Positions 29,512-38,136 of a DNA stretch of 64,000 nucleotides are shown one piece after another (within the stretch, counting starts at the first letter, position 1; each line of letters opens with the position of its first letter). The notes under the pieces were generated by a model. It was not told the DNA's origin, did not search any database, and saw only the letters and a list, made by a program, of their open reading frames with translations. This stretch comes from Zunongwangia pacifica (lineage in GTDB: Bacteria; Bacteroidota; Bacteroidia; Flavobacteriales; Flavobacteriaceae), in the NCBI RefSeq assembly GCF_023499215.1, contig NZ_JAKHSK010000012.1, forward strand, positions 62,001 to 126,000. The letters run 5' to 3'. The position numbers and the translations under genes are program-made.

Positions 29512-30351
29512 TCATTCTAATTCTATAGGATTGTTCTTTTTAGCTAATTCTTCATGGTATTTTTTAAGGTAATTCTTTTTTTCATCACCTTCTAAACCAA
29601 TAATAATCGTTTTTCCCCCTTCACCTACATAATTATTCACATAACTAATTGGATCGCTTTCATAAGTGGCTAGTAAATCCAAAAGTTCTTTCTTTTTAAT
29701 CTGTTTGTATTTATTAGGAATAATCTGATATTCTAAAGGATTAGCTAGTTCTTCAAAACCAGCGAATTCAAAAACATATTCGGCTTCAGTATCCTGTATT
29801 TCTAAAATCAAACCGGGTAAGCCGGCAAATTTATAAGGCCCGTCTGAAAGCGGAATTTCTGGGGTAAACCACGCCACATAATCTCTCCCTCCAAAACTTG
29901 TAGTTGCCTTTTGTACCTGATAACCCGCGATTTCTTTAGCATCTGGCTGTATTTCCCATTGTATATCATCTAAAGATTCCAGGTAATAAAGTTTATCACT
30001 TAAAAGTTTAATGCCGTAACCCATTTTATTTTCTGCCTTGTTCTTAAAGACCCGATAATTAAATTCACTCTTAGTCGCTTTCATTTTACTTTTCCACCTT
30101 TCAGAACCAACGTCCACAGCATTTTTAATCACTGCCATAGAATCTTTTAAAGCGACCCCTCTACTTAAAAATAAAGAAGATTCTCTATTTGCAAAAAGCC
30201 ACATCGTCTCTGATTTACTGGACTCCAGACCCGTAGAATCTAGTTTAAAAGTAAGTGTATAGGTGACGCGATAATTCAGTTTATTTTGAGCATTCAGCGG
30301 AATAACATAAAGTATAAAAAGAGAGAAAACGAAGATGATCTTATTTTCCAT
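29512..30351 (-). CDS. GLPGLI family exported protein 4
   Basis: A 279-residue GLPGLI protein with a signal peptide ending near 'VIPLNAQ'. It has the core VQKATTSFGGRDYVAWF and SDGPYKFAGLPGLILEI and the ending NNPIELE, closest to copy 1. It is the first gene of the minus-strand cassette, divergent from the SLC13 gene across 160 bases, and lies 137 bases before the GH2 gene. In that 137-base gap a small A/T hairpin (29470-29488) might weakly end its transcript. The function is unknown. Confidence 0.88.
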   Translation of the reverse strand: MENKIIFVFSLFILYVIPLNAQNKLNYRVTYTLTFKLDSTGLESSKSETMWLFANRESSLFLSRGVALKDSMAVIKNAVDVGSERWKSKMKATKSEFNYRVFKNKAENKMGYGIKLLSDKLYYLESLDDIQWEIQPDAKEIAGYQVQKATTSFGGRDYVAWFTPEIPLSDGPYKFAGLPGLILEIQDTEAEYVFEFAGFEELANPLEYQIIPNKYKQIKKKELLDLLATYESDPISYVNNYVGEGGKTIIIGLEGDEKKNYLKKYHEELAKKNNPIELE

Positions 30352-30412
30352 GGGTAATATTTAATGGATTTCGCCACAATATCCCATTAAAACCATAATT
30401 AAACAAGAAAAA

Positions 30413-30431
30413 CAACTATATTTTTAGTAAC
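30413..30431 (-). promoter_or_regulatory. Shared motif upstream of GLPGLI copy 4
   Basis: CAACTATATTTTTAGTAAC on the plus strand is the second copy of the motif seen at 26708-26727, 62 bases before this GLPGLI start. The minus strand reads TATAGTTG, close to a -7 box. Confidence 0.35.
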
Positions 30432-30460
30432 AAAACTATTTTAATAGTAACTAATGAGGA

Positions 30461-30491
30461 TTGCCGCCTGTTTAGAAAATATTTATCTTTC
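30461..30491 (+). promoter_or_regulatory. Probable SLC13 transporter promoter
   Basis: TTG (30461-30463), 20 bases and TATCTTTC (30484-30491) agree with the Bacteroidota promoter apart from the last base of the -7 box. The start codon is 20 bases further on. Confidence 0.5.
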
Positions 30492-30511
30492 CACTTGATA
30501 ATAAATTATAA

Positions 30512-31990
30512 ATGAACAATAGCCTTAAACGTATCATCTTAACTGCCGGCCCATTAATTTTTGTCATATTTCAATTTTTACAGCCACCGGCAGATATGTC
30601 CCCACAGGCTTTTAATGTGCTAGCCGTAACGATCTGGATGGCGATTTGGTGGGTTACCGAGGTTATTCCTATTGCTGCAACCGCACTACTGCCTATTGTT
30701 CTTTTTCCCTTAAGCGGTGCTTTGGATATTGGACTTACTACCGCTTCTTACGGGCATAAGTATGTGTTTTTATACATGGGTGGTTTTTTTATCGCCGTAG
30801 CTATTGAAAAATGGAATTTACATCGCCGAATTGCCCTTAATATCATTAACCTCATTGGCACTAACATCAAGTTTATTATCCTTGGTTTTATGGTGGCCAC
30901 CGCATTTTTATCGATGTGGATCTCGAATACAGCAACATCGGTAATGATGCTCCCTATAGGGACGGCAATTATTACGCAATTAAAAGACAACCCAAAAACC
31001 AGTGAAAACGAAAATAAAACCTTTGGCAAAGCCCTGATGCTAGCTATTGCTTACAGCGCCTCTATTGGCGGAATTGGAACGTTAATTGGAACGCCTCCCA
31101 ACCTTGTTTTTGCCGGAATCGTAGAAGAATTATATGGTATTGAAATTAGTTTTGTAAAATGGGCGCTTTTAGGAATGCCCATCTCTATCCTGCTTTTATT
31201 TTTTTGCTGGAAATACATTACCAGTTTCGCCTTTAAATTTAACCAAACAGAATTTCCCGGCGGAAAAACAGAAATCAAAAGATTGCTTACCGAACTGGGC
31301 AACATAAGCATACAGGAAAAACGTGTTCTTATTATTTTTGTGCTTACCGCCCTTTGCTGGATTACGCGCTCATTTTTTCTTGAAAAGTTTTTACCAAATA
31401 TAGACGATACCATTATCGCGATGATGGCCGGGATAGCCTTATTCTTAGTTCCATCTGGTAAAAATAAAGAGAAACAAAAGCATTTATTAAGCTGGGAAGA
31501 AGCAGTTAAAATTCCATGGGGGATCATATTGCTTTTTGGAGGCGGTATGGCTCTTGCTAAGGCATTTAGTGATACAGGATTAGCCAACTGGATTGGGGAA
31601 CAATTGGTAAACCTGGAAAATTTACCGCTATTTTTACTCATCCTGATCTTAGTAGCCTCGGTAAACTTTTTAACTGAAGTAACTTCTAACCTTGCGACTA
31701 CCGCCATGCTTTTACCCATACTGGCACCAATGGCGCTGGCCCTTAACCTTCATCCTTATTTTTTAATGGTTGCCGCAACTTTAGCCGCCAGCTGTGCTTT
31801 TATGCTCCCTGTGGCCACACCTCCCAATGCTGTGGTTTTTGGATCTGGCTATTTAAAAATTGCCGATATGATGAAAACAGGCTTTTGGTTAAATATTATT
31901 TCCATTTTAATAATTAGCCTTATCATTTATTTTGCTTTACCGCTTATCTGGGACTTTGATCCGTATACCATCCCAAAGGTTTTTAAATAA
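30512..31990 (+). CDS. SLC13/DASS family sodium:anion symporter
   Basis: A 492-residue inner-membrane carrier with about eleven to thirteen hydrophobic segments. It belongs to the divalent anion:sodium symporter family, whose members import dicarboxylates, citrate or sulfate. The two inverted-repeat ion-binding hairpins are visible as WISNTATSVMMLP and TEVTSNLATTAMLLP; the second has SNL in place of SNT, a variation also known from other family members. It is divergent from the GLPGLI cassette and ends exactly where the convergent BNR gene ends, with no base between the stop codons. The substrate is not deducible. Confidence 0.88.
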   Translation: MNNSLKRIILTAGPLIFVIFQFLQPPADMSPQAFNVLAVTIWMAIWWVTEVIPIAATALLPIVLFPLSGALDIGLTTASYGHKYVFLYMGGFFIAVAIEKWNLHRRIALNIINLIGTNIKFIILGFMVATAFLSMWISNTATSVMMLPIGTAIITQLKDNPKTSENENKTFGKALMLAIAYSASIGGIGTLIGTPPNLVFAGIVEELYGIEISFVKWALLGMPISILLLFFCWKYITSFAFKFNQTEFPGGKTEIKRLLTELGNISIQEKRVLIIFVLTALCWITRSFFLEKFLPNIDDTIIAMMAGIALFLVPSGKNKEKQKHLLSWEEAVKIPWGIILLFGGGMALAKAFSDTGLANWIGEQLVNLENLPLFLLILILVASVNFLTEVTSNLATTAMLLPILAPMALALNLHPYFLMVAATLAASCAFMLPVATPPNAVVFGSGYLKIADMMKTGFWLNIISILIISLIIYFALPLIWDFDPYTIPKVFK

Positions 31991-33028
31991 CTAACTGGTG
32001 CGTTTCAATCTAAAATACTTAATCTTTTCCCTGTCGTAAGTATAGGTAATATGAATTTCGCCATTTTTAGTCTGCATTATAGCGGGATAGCTAAACTCGC
32101 CTTCTTCTTTATTTTCCAGTTGCAGTACATCCTGCCAATGCTCAGCATCATTAGAATACGCGAGATAAAGCTTACTCCTACCTTCCCACCAGGCCTCCCC
32201 ACTGGCCAGAGGATTGTAAACCATCAAAAATCCGCCGTTTTTTAGACCAACCGCATCAATGCCCGAGTTTGGATTTGCCAGCTCTGATCTACTAAAATCA
32301 CTCCAGGTGTCTCCCTGATCTTTGCTGAAACTTTCTAAAACGACATCCTGATCACTTCTGAAAAAAGCTTTTAAATCACCATTTTTTAACTGAACTATTG
32401 TAGGCTGAATTACTTTATAATCGGAATCCTGATTCACAGGAACAATTCTCCAGGTTTCCCCTAAATCATCTGAAATTTCCATGTGCGCGTGCCACACCTC
32501 GCCATCCTGAAGCTCTACACTAGACGGACTTACAATGCGGCCATTTTCTAACTGTATGGGCTTATTTTTTATAGGTCCTAAAATACCTTTAGGCAGTAAT
32601 TTCTTATCACTCCAGGTTTCTCCGCGATCTTTAGAAATTTTATAAGCACCCCACCAGGTGGAAGGTGATGGCCCAATTTTATAGAATAAGAATAATTTAT
32701 TTCGAATATTGAACAACACCGGGTTCCAGGTTGGATAACTTAGGGTATCATTTTCGAAACCATCGGCTACTTTTTTAGGAGAAGACCAGCCAGCTTCAGT
32801 TTTTACACTGGTATAAATACTTACATCGGGATGTCGCTCATGTGTCCCCCCAAACCATGCTGCAATAAGATTCCCGTTTTCCATTTCTTCAATAGTTGAA
32901 GCATGGGCACTGGGAAAATTGGCTTCGGTATAAATAAAACCTGAATCTAAAACTTCAAATTTCATGTTTTGCTGTGCCATTATATTCAGACTGGAAAACA
33001 CAATTAAAATAGTCAATTTCGCTTTCAT
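31991..33028 (-). CDS. BNR-repeat beta-propeller (sialidase-like) exported protein
   Basis: A 345-residue exported protein (signal peptide to about 'LNIMAQ') of the BNR_2/sialidase superfamily. Three Asp-box repeats are clear: SKDRGETWSD (132-141), SDDLGETW (186-193) and SKDQGDTWSD (235-244), as in a six-bladed propeller. The arginine-containing RIP motif of GH33 sialidases is not seen; the equivalent place reads FPSAHASTIEE, and AAWFGGTHERHPDV follows. Sialidase activity is therefore not established, and action on another sugar is possible. It lies downstream of the GH35 gene beyond two terminator-like hairpins, so it may have its own promoter. Confidence 0.8.
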   Translation of the reverse strand: MKAKLTILIVFSSLNIMAQQNMKFEVLDSGFIYTEANFPSAHASTIEEMENGNLIAAWFGGTHERHPDVSIYTSVKTEAGWSSPKKVADGFENDTLSYPTWNPVLFNIRNKLFLFYKIGPSPSTWWGAYKISKDRGETWSDKKLLPKGILGPIKNKPIQLENGRIVSPSSVELQDGEVWHAHMEISDDLGETWRIVPVNQDSDYKVIQPTIVQLKNGDLKAFFRSDQDVVLESFSKDQGDTWSDFSRSELANPNSGIDAVGLKNGGFLMVYNPLASGEAWWEGRSKLYLAYSNDAEHWQDVLQLENKEEGEFSYPAIMQTKNGEIHITYTYDREKIKYFRLKRTS

Positions 33029-33154
33029 ACTTCAGAAAAAGTAAATTTCCCCACGACAATGAGGTATGATTAGAAAATTATTTTTTATTTCGACGTATCC
33101 CGATCCTGGTGGCTATCAGGAAGGGTATGCAACACTTAATCTTGATGATCAAGT

Positions 33155-33189
33155 AAAAAAGGGGAAGCAGTAAACTACTCCTCTCCCCC
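33155..33189 (-). terminator. Second terminator-like hairpin
   Basis: On the minus strand GGGGA and TCCCC enclose a smaller AGTA/TACT stem and are followed by six T. The stem is interrupted, so this is weaker than the hairpin at 33262-33296. It might end a short transcript or back up the first terminator. Confidence 0.35.
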
Positions 33190-33261
33190 TACAATGTATG
33201 AAACAAACTAAAACTTACTTGAACTATTAAATACTCCTCAATTAGAGATCTTTTAAAACGC

Positions 33262-33296
33262 ATTAAAAAGGAAGGAGGATGGCGGTCCTCCTTCCG
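33262..33296 (-). terminator. Terminator after GH35
   Basis: GGAAGGAGGA (33270-33279) and TCCTCCTTCC (33286-33295) form a perfect 10-bp stem with a six-base loop, followed on the minus strand by a T-run. It ends the susC1-susD1-GH3-GH29-GH29-GH35 transcript. Confidence 0.88.
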
Positions 33297-33341
33297 TTGT
33301 CAAACAAACTATTCACTTTTAAGTGAACATAACATGAAGAC

Positions 33342-35192
33342 TTATTGAGACAAGCTGTCCAAAATCGGTTGTTCTAAACCTGAGATTGCAGATTTTGGGT
33401 CTTCATTCAGCTGCTCTAAAATTGTAATCGTATTTCCTTTTTCTTTTAACCAGCATCCCGGTAAATACAGTGTTTGCTGTGGGCCAACTTTCCAATACCG
33501 GCCAAGATGATGACCATTTACAAAAACGATACCCTTACCCCACTTTCGCATATCTAAAAAGGTATCTCCTATATTTTCTACATCAAAATGACCTGAGTAT
33601 AATACCGGTAAGCCTTCTTTAACTTCGCTTACTCCTTCTAACTTAGGGACTGCATCAAATGGCGCTTTATACATTTCCCAACCACCAGATATTTCGTAGT
33701 CGTTAATACTTACTGCGTTTATAATTCCTTTTTTGTTTTCGGTCATTTTTGCACCGTAATTAATGCGCCCCATATTCTCTACCAGAATCTCTAAAGTCCC
33801 ATTAAAAGGGATTTTCACATCGATCTCGTATTGGTTATACATACGATTTAGCTTTCCTACATATTTACCATTTACATAAACTGTGGCATAATCGCGCAAC
33901 CCGGGAATTTGTAATTTTCCATTAATAGGCTGTGTAAACTTTTTACGATATAACACATAACCATAGCCCTGATTAAGTGCTTCAAAACTCATTGGTGCAT
34001 CTGCCACAATAGGTTTAGATGACTTTATATATTCGAGAGCACTTTGTTTTTTATCGAGCGTAATTCCTGGGATCGATATTACCGGAATTTGCTTTGGAAT
34101 TTCAGGAATATCATAATCTACATATTCCTTCATCAATTTCCTTATCGCGTTATATTTTGGTGTTGCCCATCCTGCTTCAGAAATTGGCGCATCATAATCA
34201 TAACTGGTAATATCTGGCTGGATATCGTGATCGTCGTTATAATTGGCACCACTGGTAAACCCAAAATTGGTTCCGCCGTGCACCATATAAAAATTAAAAT
34301 CTACATCGTTCTTAAGATATACCTCCGTTTGTTTGGCAATTGCCTCTGCTCCGATCTTATTAAACGGTTCTGCCCAGTGATCCAGCCATCCCGGGTAAAA
34401 TTCGGCCACCATATAAGGTCCCTCCCCGTTGTGGTATTTGTTTACCGCTTTTTTAAGATTGGCGACATTATTTTCCCCGTTTGCAGTTGGTAAAACACCT
34501 TCTATTGCTCCTCCGTTAAACAGCCACGTGCCATCTGAAGTGAAAAACGGGCCTTCCAGACCAGAATCCTTCAGCATTTCAAAGATCTTTTGTTTGTAGG
34601 CTTTATGATCTTCTGCTGAAATATCCTCTCGTTGTGCCACGAAAGATCCAAATTCATTTTCAGCCTGAATCATAATTACATTCCCTCCTTTACTTGCCTG
34701 AAGCGGTTTTACCTGCGAAGCAAGTTCGTTGATATAGGTACGGCATGAATCTAAAAATGCCTTATTATTTTGACGAATTTTAAGATCAGGGTTCTTTTGA
34801 AGCCACCACGGGTAGCCTCCAAATTCCCATTCGGCACAGGCATAAGGTCCGGGACGAAGAATTACAAAAAGACCTTCTTCTTCGGCCATTTTTATAAATT
34901 CTGGTAGGTTTTTATTTCCTGAATTCCAATCCCATTCTCCCGGTACTGTATTATGATAGTTCCAGAAAACATAGGTATTCACAGCATTTAAGCCCAACGC
35001 TTTTATCATTTGTAGTCGATGGCGCCAATAGGCTTTTGGGATTCTGGCATAATGCATTTCTCCAGCATAAATGTGAATGGGCTGGCCTTTATATTTAAAA
35101 TCGCCACCTTCTATTTTAAAAACCTCATCCTGGGCCTGTACAGTACTAACAGCAATGCAAATAAGAAGAATGAGTTTTGCTAAAATTCGCAT
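33342..35192 (-). CDS. GH35 beta-galactosidase
   Basis: A 616-residue exported enzyme (signal peptide ending near 'STVQAQ') of family GH35, which removes terminal beta-galactose by a retaining mechanism. The N-terminal TIM barrel has GLNAVNTYVFWNYHN, the acid/base Glu180 in AENEFG and the nucleophile Glu264 in VAEFYPGW. C-terminal jelly-roll domains (about 400-600) complete it. It is last in the minus-strand series after two GH29 genes (five-base gap) and is followed by a strong terminator. The linkage (beta-1,3, -1,4 or -1,6) is not clear. With the fucosidases it could act on fucosylated galactosides. Confidence 0.92.
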   Translation of the reverse strand: MRILAKLILLICIAVSTVQAQDEVFKIEGGDFKYKGQPIHIYAGEMHYARIPKAYWRHRLQMIKALGLNAVNTYVFWNYHNTVPGEWDWNSGNKNLPEFIKMAEEEGLFVILRPGPYACAEWEFGGYPWWLQKNPDLKIRQNNKAFLDSCRTYINELASQVKPLQASKGGNVIMIQAENEFGSFVAQREDISAEDHKAYKQKIFEMLKDSGLEGPFFTSDGTWLFNGGAIEGVLPTANGENNVANLKKAVNKYHNGEGPYMVAEFYPGWLDHWAEPFNKIGAEAIAKQTEVYLKNDVDFNFYMVHGGTNFGFTSGANYNDDHDIQPDITSYDYDAPISEAGWATPKYNAIRKLMKEYVDYDIPEIPKQIPVISIPGITLDKKQSALEYIKSSKPIVADAPMSFEALNQGYGYVLYRKKFTQPINGKLQIPGLRDYATVYVNGKYVGKLNRMYNQYEIDVKIPFNGTLEILVENMGRINYGAKMTENKKGIINAVSINDYEISGGWEMYKAPFDAVPKLEGVSEVKEGLPVLYSGHFDVENIGDTFLDMRKWGKGIVFVNGHHLGRYWKVGPQQTLYLPGCWLKEKGNTITILEQLNEDPKSAISGLEQPILDSLSQ

Positions 35193-35197
35193 CGATT

Positions 35198-36658
35198 TTA
35201 ATAAATTTCAAGATTACTAATTACAGGGCTGGCTTTTGCTGCCTCGAACTCAATTTTTATCGCCGTGGTTTTTACGGAAGGAATTTCAAGTATTCTTTTG
35301 TAACCAATCGTCGTACCTTCAGCCACCTGCTTCCAGTTACCATCGACCATTGCTGCAATATGAAACTTTTCTACACGTTGTCCTAATGCTATATTTTCCT
35401 GTAATAGTACAAAATTAACCGTTTTAGCAGCATCAAACTTAATTTCTACAGAAGACTCGATTACTCCCTCATCGGTTACCCAATACGAGTCGGTATTTCC
35501 ATCAATTAAATTGGTCGGGGCATAATCATCCAAGTTGCCTCTATAGTTACTGGCCGATATTTGTACATTCTCGGCTAAATTTTTAGCAAAAACGCTATCA
35601 ATAATTTTACGCATCCCCAATAATGAAGCCACATCATTTTCATGAAACTGCCCTCTTCGATCTGGCGGAACATTTAATAACAGCGTAGAACCTCTACCTA
35701 CAGATTGCAAATAGGTAGTAAATAATTCTTCTGGTGATTTCACTAAAGAATCCTCTTCTTTATGATAAAACCACCCGGGACGGATAGAGGTATTTACCTC
35801 AGCCGGAATCCAATCTGTACCATCTTCAGCCCCTGTTTGCAAAAGATCTCCTATTCCTGCTTTTCCGGCATAAAGGGTATCTGGAGTGATGGTGTTCCAG
35901 TTTGTTGTTCCTCCCACTCCGTCTTCGTTACCTACCCAACGTAAATCTGGGCCGGCATCGCTAAAAAATAATACAGCAGGCTGCATTTCTTTAACCATTG
36001 CTAAAGTTGTTGGCCAATCGTAATAATTTTGTTTATCGATCCTGCGCTCTTCATTGGCACCACCATAATATCCATCACCGCCATTAGCGCCATCAAACCA
36101 CATCTCGAAGATATCACCATAGTTGGTGAAAATTTCTTTTAACTGATTGCGATAATATTCTACATAAGACTCTTCTCCGTAATCTGCACGATTACGATCC
36201 CAGGGCGAAAGATAAACTCCGAATTTTAATCCATGTGCCCGGGCAGATTCGGCTACTTCATTTACCAAATCTCCTTTACCATCTTTGTATGGTGAATTGG
36301 CAATATCATGCTCGGTATATGCTGAAGGAAAAAGAGCAAAACCATCATGATGCTTTGCGGTTAGAATCACCCCTTTAAAACCGGCCTTTTGTAAAGTTTC
36401 CATCCATTGATCTACATCAATGTCTGTTGGATTAAAAATCTCTGGTGATTCGTCTCCAAATCCCCATTCTTTACCGGTAAACGTATTGGTTGTAAAATGA
36501 ATAAACGCATTCATTTCCATATCATGCCAGGCCAATTGTTCTTTTGTTGGCGTTGGCCCCACGGCCTGTGGCGCTTTCGCCTCCTGCTTTTCGTTACAGG
36601 CAAATAAAAGACTGGCAATACCAATAGCTGCAATAGTTTTATTTAGATTTTGGAACAT
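35198..36658 (-). CDS. GH29 alpha-L-fucosidase with C-terminal discoidin-like domain
   Basis: A 486-residue lipoprotein (Cys21 in LLFAC) of family GH29, retaining alpha-L-fucosidases. The TIM barrel has ILTAKHHDGFALF and the predicted nucleophile Asp189 in MWFDGANGG. After about residue 345 comes a galactose-binding-like (F5/8 type C) domain with NLIDGNTDSYWVT. The NHDG-type motif and the short barrel with appended domain look like the GH29-B (alpha-1,3/1,4) branch; this is tentative. It is anchored to a membrane by lipid, unlike the second GH29. It lies seven bases after that gene and five before GH35, so the three are one transcript. Confidence 0.9.
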   Translation of the reverse strand: MFQNLNKTIAAIGIASLLFACNEKQEAKAPQAVGPTPTKEQLAWHDMEMNAFIHFTTNTFTGKEWGFGDESPEIFNPTDIDVDQWMETLQKAGFKGVILTAKHHDGFALFPSAYTEHDIANSPYKDGKGDLVNEVAESARAHGLKFGVYLSPWDRNRADYGEESYVEYYRNQLKEIFTNYGDIFEMWFDGANGGDGYYGGANEERRIDKQNYYDWPTTLAMVKEMQPAVLFFSDAGPDLRWVGNEDGVGGTTNWNTITPDTLYAGKAGIGDLLQTGAEDGTDWIPAEVNTSIRPGWFYHKEEDSLVKSPEELFTTYLQSVGRGSTLLLNVPPDRRGQFHENDVASLLGMRKIIDSVFAKNLAENVQISASNYRGNLDDYAPTNLIDGNTDSYWVTDEGVIESSVEIKFDAAKTVNFVLLQENIALGQRVEKFHIAAMVDGNWKQVAEGTTIGYKRILEIPSVKTTAIKIEFEAAKASPVISNLEIY

Positions 36659-36665
36659 ATCTTTA

Positions 36666-38120
36666 TTAGTTTTCTATTGAAAATGCAATTCCTGAGCTAT
36701 TCTTTTTTGAACGGATTTCCTGTGGAAGGCTAATTTCTGCTTTACCATCTTTAAGTTTAAAATCAACTTTCTTTCCTGTTTCCAGTAGTTTGATTTTAGC
36801 ATTTTCTGAAGGTATATTTTTACTAAAACTTATCGTTTTTGGTAATTTCTCGCCATCATCAAACATTACTATAGCAAATAGTTTCTTAGCATTCTCTGTA
36901 AAATAAATATTGTCTTCCTGATAATCATCAATGGCATGCGTATCATAGATCGCTTCCCCATTTTTATCTAGCCATTTACCTATTTCTTCTAATTTCTCTA
37001 CGACTTCAAGCGGTAAAGTTCCGTCGGGTTGTGGCCCTACCCCCAAAAGCATGTTTCCGCCTTTGGCCACTACTTCTACAAGATTATGGATAACTTCTGT
37101 AGAGGATTTGAAAGGATCGTTAGGTACATATCCCCAGTTATTACCCAATGGTAAGCAGCTTTCCCATGGATTATCTAATTTGGTTTCAGGGATTTTACGC
37201 TCTGGTGTTTGGTAGTTTTCATAAGGGCCATGAACTGTACGATCTGCAAAGATAATTCCCGGTTGCTTTTCACGGGCCATTGCGGCGATTTTAGGCATAT
37301 CGATCTCCTGACTAAAATCTGGAATTGGTGCGCCCCAGGCTCTAACTTCATCGTTTACGGTTTCTTTTGGACGTACCCAACCACCATCTAACCAAAGAAT
37401 ATCTACACTGCCGTAATCGGTCATTAACTCTTCAATCTGGTTATAAGTGAATTCTTTAAACTTGTTCCAACGCCAATCGTATTTTTCGATATCGTAATTT
37501 GCATTTCTATTGGGCGTCGCGTATTTATCCCACCAGAAATACTGTGAATGCCAATCGGGTTTAGAATAGTAGGCCCCAATCATAAAATCTTTCTTTCTAA
37601 AAGCGTCAAAAACATATTTTGCCACATTCGCTTTAGGATGATTTTGGAAAGGACCGTTAGTGATTTTATAATCGGTTTGCTGCGTATCAAACATATTAAA
37701 CCCATCGTGATGCTTAGTGGTGAACACGACATACTTCATCCCGGCAGCTTCTGCAGCATCTGCCCAGCTATCGGGATCAAAATTTACCGGGTTAAAGATT
37801 TTATCCAAATTCCAGTACCATTTTTTATAGTCGTTATAGGCAATGGTGCTATCGCGGTCTATCCAGGCTTCAGAGCATAAATTCCAGCTCTCCATAATTC
37901 CTGGTACAGAATACACCCCCCAATGGATGAGCATCCCAAATTTTTGATTACCCCATTTATCTAATTTCTCCAAGACCTGAGGATCTGTGGGGGCAACATA
38001 TTCTTCAGATCGACCATGTACACCATGCTCATCTTCTTCTTGCGTTTGGCCTTGCAGCGCCTGTACACTTATTAGAACCGCCAGTACTAAAAAAGATTTT
38101 AATGTATTGAATTTCAACAT
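36666..38120 (-). CDS. GH29 alpha-L-fucosidase
   Basis: I place the start at 38120 (484 residues), because this gives a proper signal peptide (to about 'VQALQGQ'); an upstream ATG would overlap the GH3 gene and spoil it. The GH29 barrel has MLIHWGVYSVPG, FTTKHHDGFNMF and the predicted nucleophile Asp245 in WLDGGW. A beta-sandwich follows from about 400. It differs strongly from the neighbouring GH29 and has no discoidin domain, so the two probably cut different fucose linkages. It lies 16 bases after GH3. Product: alpha-L-fucose released in the periplasm. Confidence 0.9.
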   Translation of the reverse strand: MLKFNTLKSFLVLAVLISVQALQGQTQEEDEHGVHGRSEEYVAPTDPQVLEKLDKWGNQKFGMLIHWGVYSVPGIMESWNLCSEAWIDRDSTIAYNDYKKWYWNLDKIFNPVNFDPDSWADAAEAAGMKYVVFTTKHHDGFNMFDTQQTDYKITNGPFQNHPKANVAKYVFDAFRKKDFMIGAYYSKPDWHSQYFWWDKYATPNRNANYDIEKYDWRWNKFKEFTYNQIEELMTDYGSVDILWLDGGWVRPKETVNDEVRAWGAPIPDFSQEIDMPKIAAMAREKQPGIIFADRTVHGPYENYQTPERKIPETKLDNPWESCLPLGNNWGYVPNDPFKSSTEVIHNLVEVVAKGGNMLLGVGPQPDGTLPLEVVEKLEEIGKWLDKNGEAIYDTHAIDDYQEDNIYFTENAKKLFAIVMFDDGEKLPKTISFSKNIPSENAKIKLLETGKKVDFKLKDGKAEISLPQEIRSKKNSSGIAFSIEN

Positions 38121-38136
38121 CTGTGAGTTTATTTTT

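Larger units (their letters stand above)
33029..33341. other. GH35 to BNR-gene intergenic region
   Basis: This 313-base gap holds, in minus-strand order, the GH35 terminator (33262-33296), a second terminator-like hairpin (33155-33189) and a palindrome TCCTGGT/ATCAGGA (33104-33121) resembling the hairpins inserted in dispersed Bacteroidota repeats. No convincing short gene is seen. Confidence 0.6.

Noticed and set aside
31051-31719. A 222-codon open frame antisense to the SLC13 gene
   Set aside because: It is long but has no recognisable domain, and the sense strand encodes a clear transporter. Such frames are common opposite hydrophobic genes.
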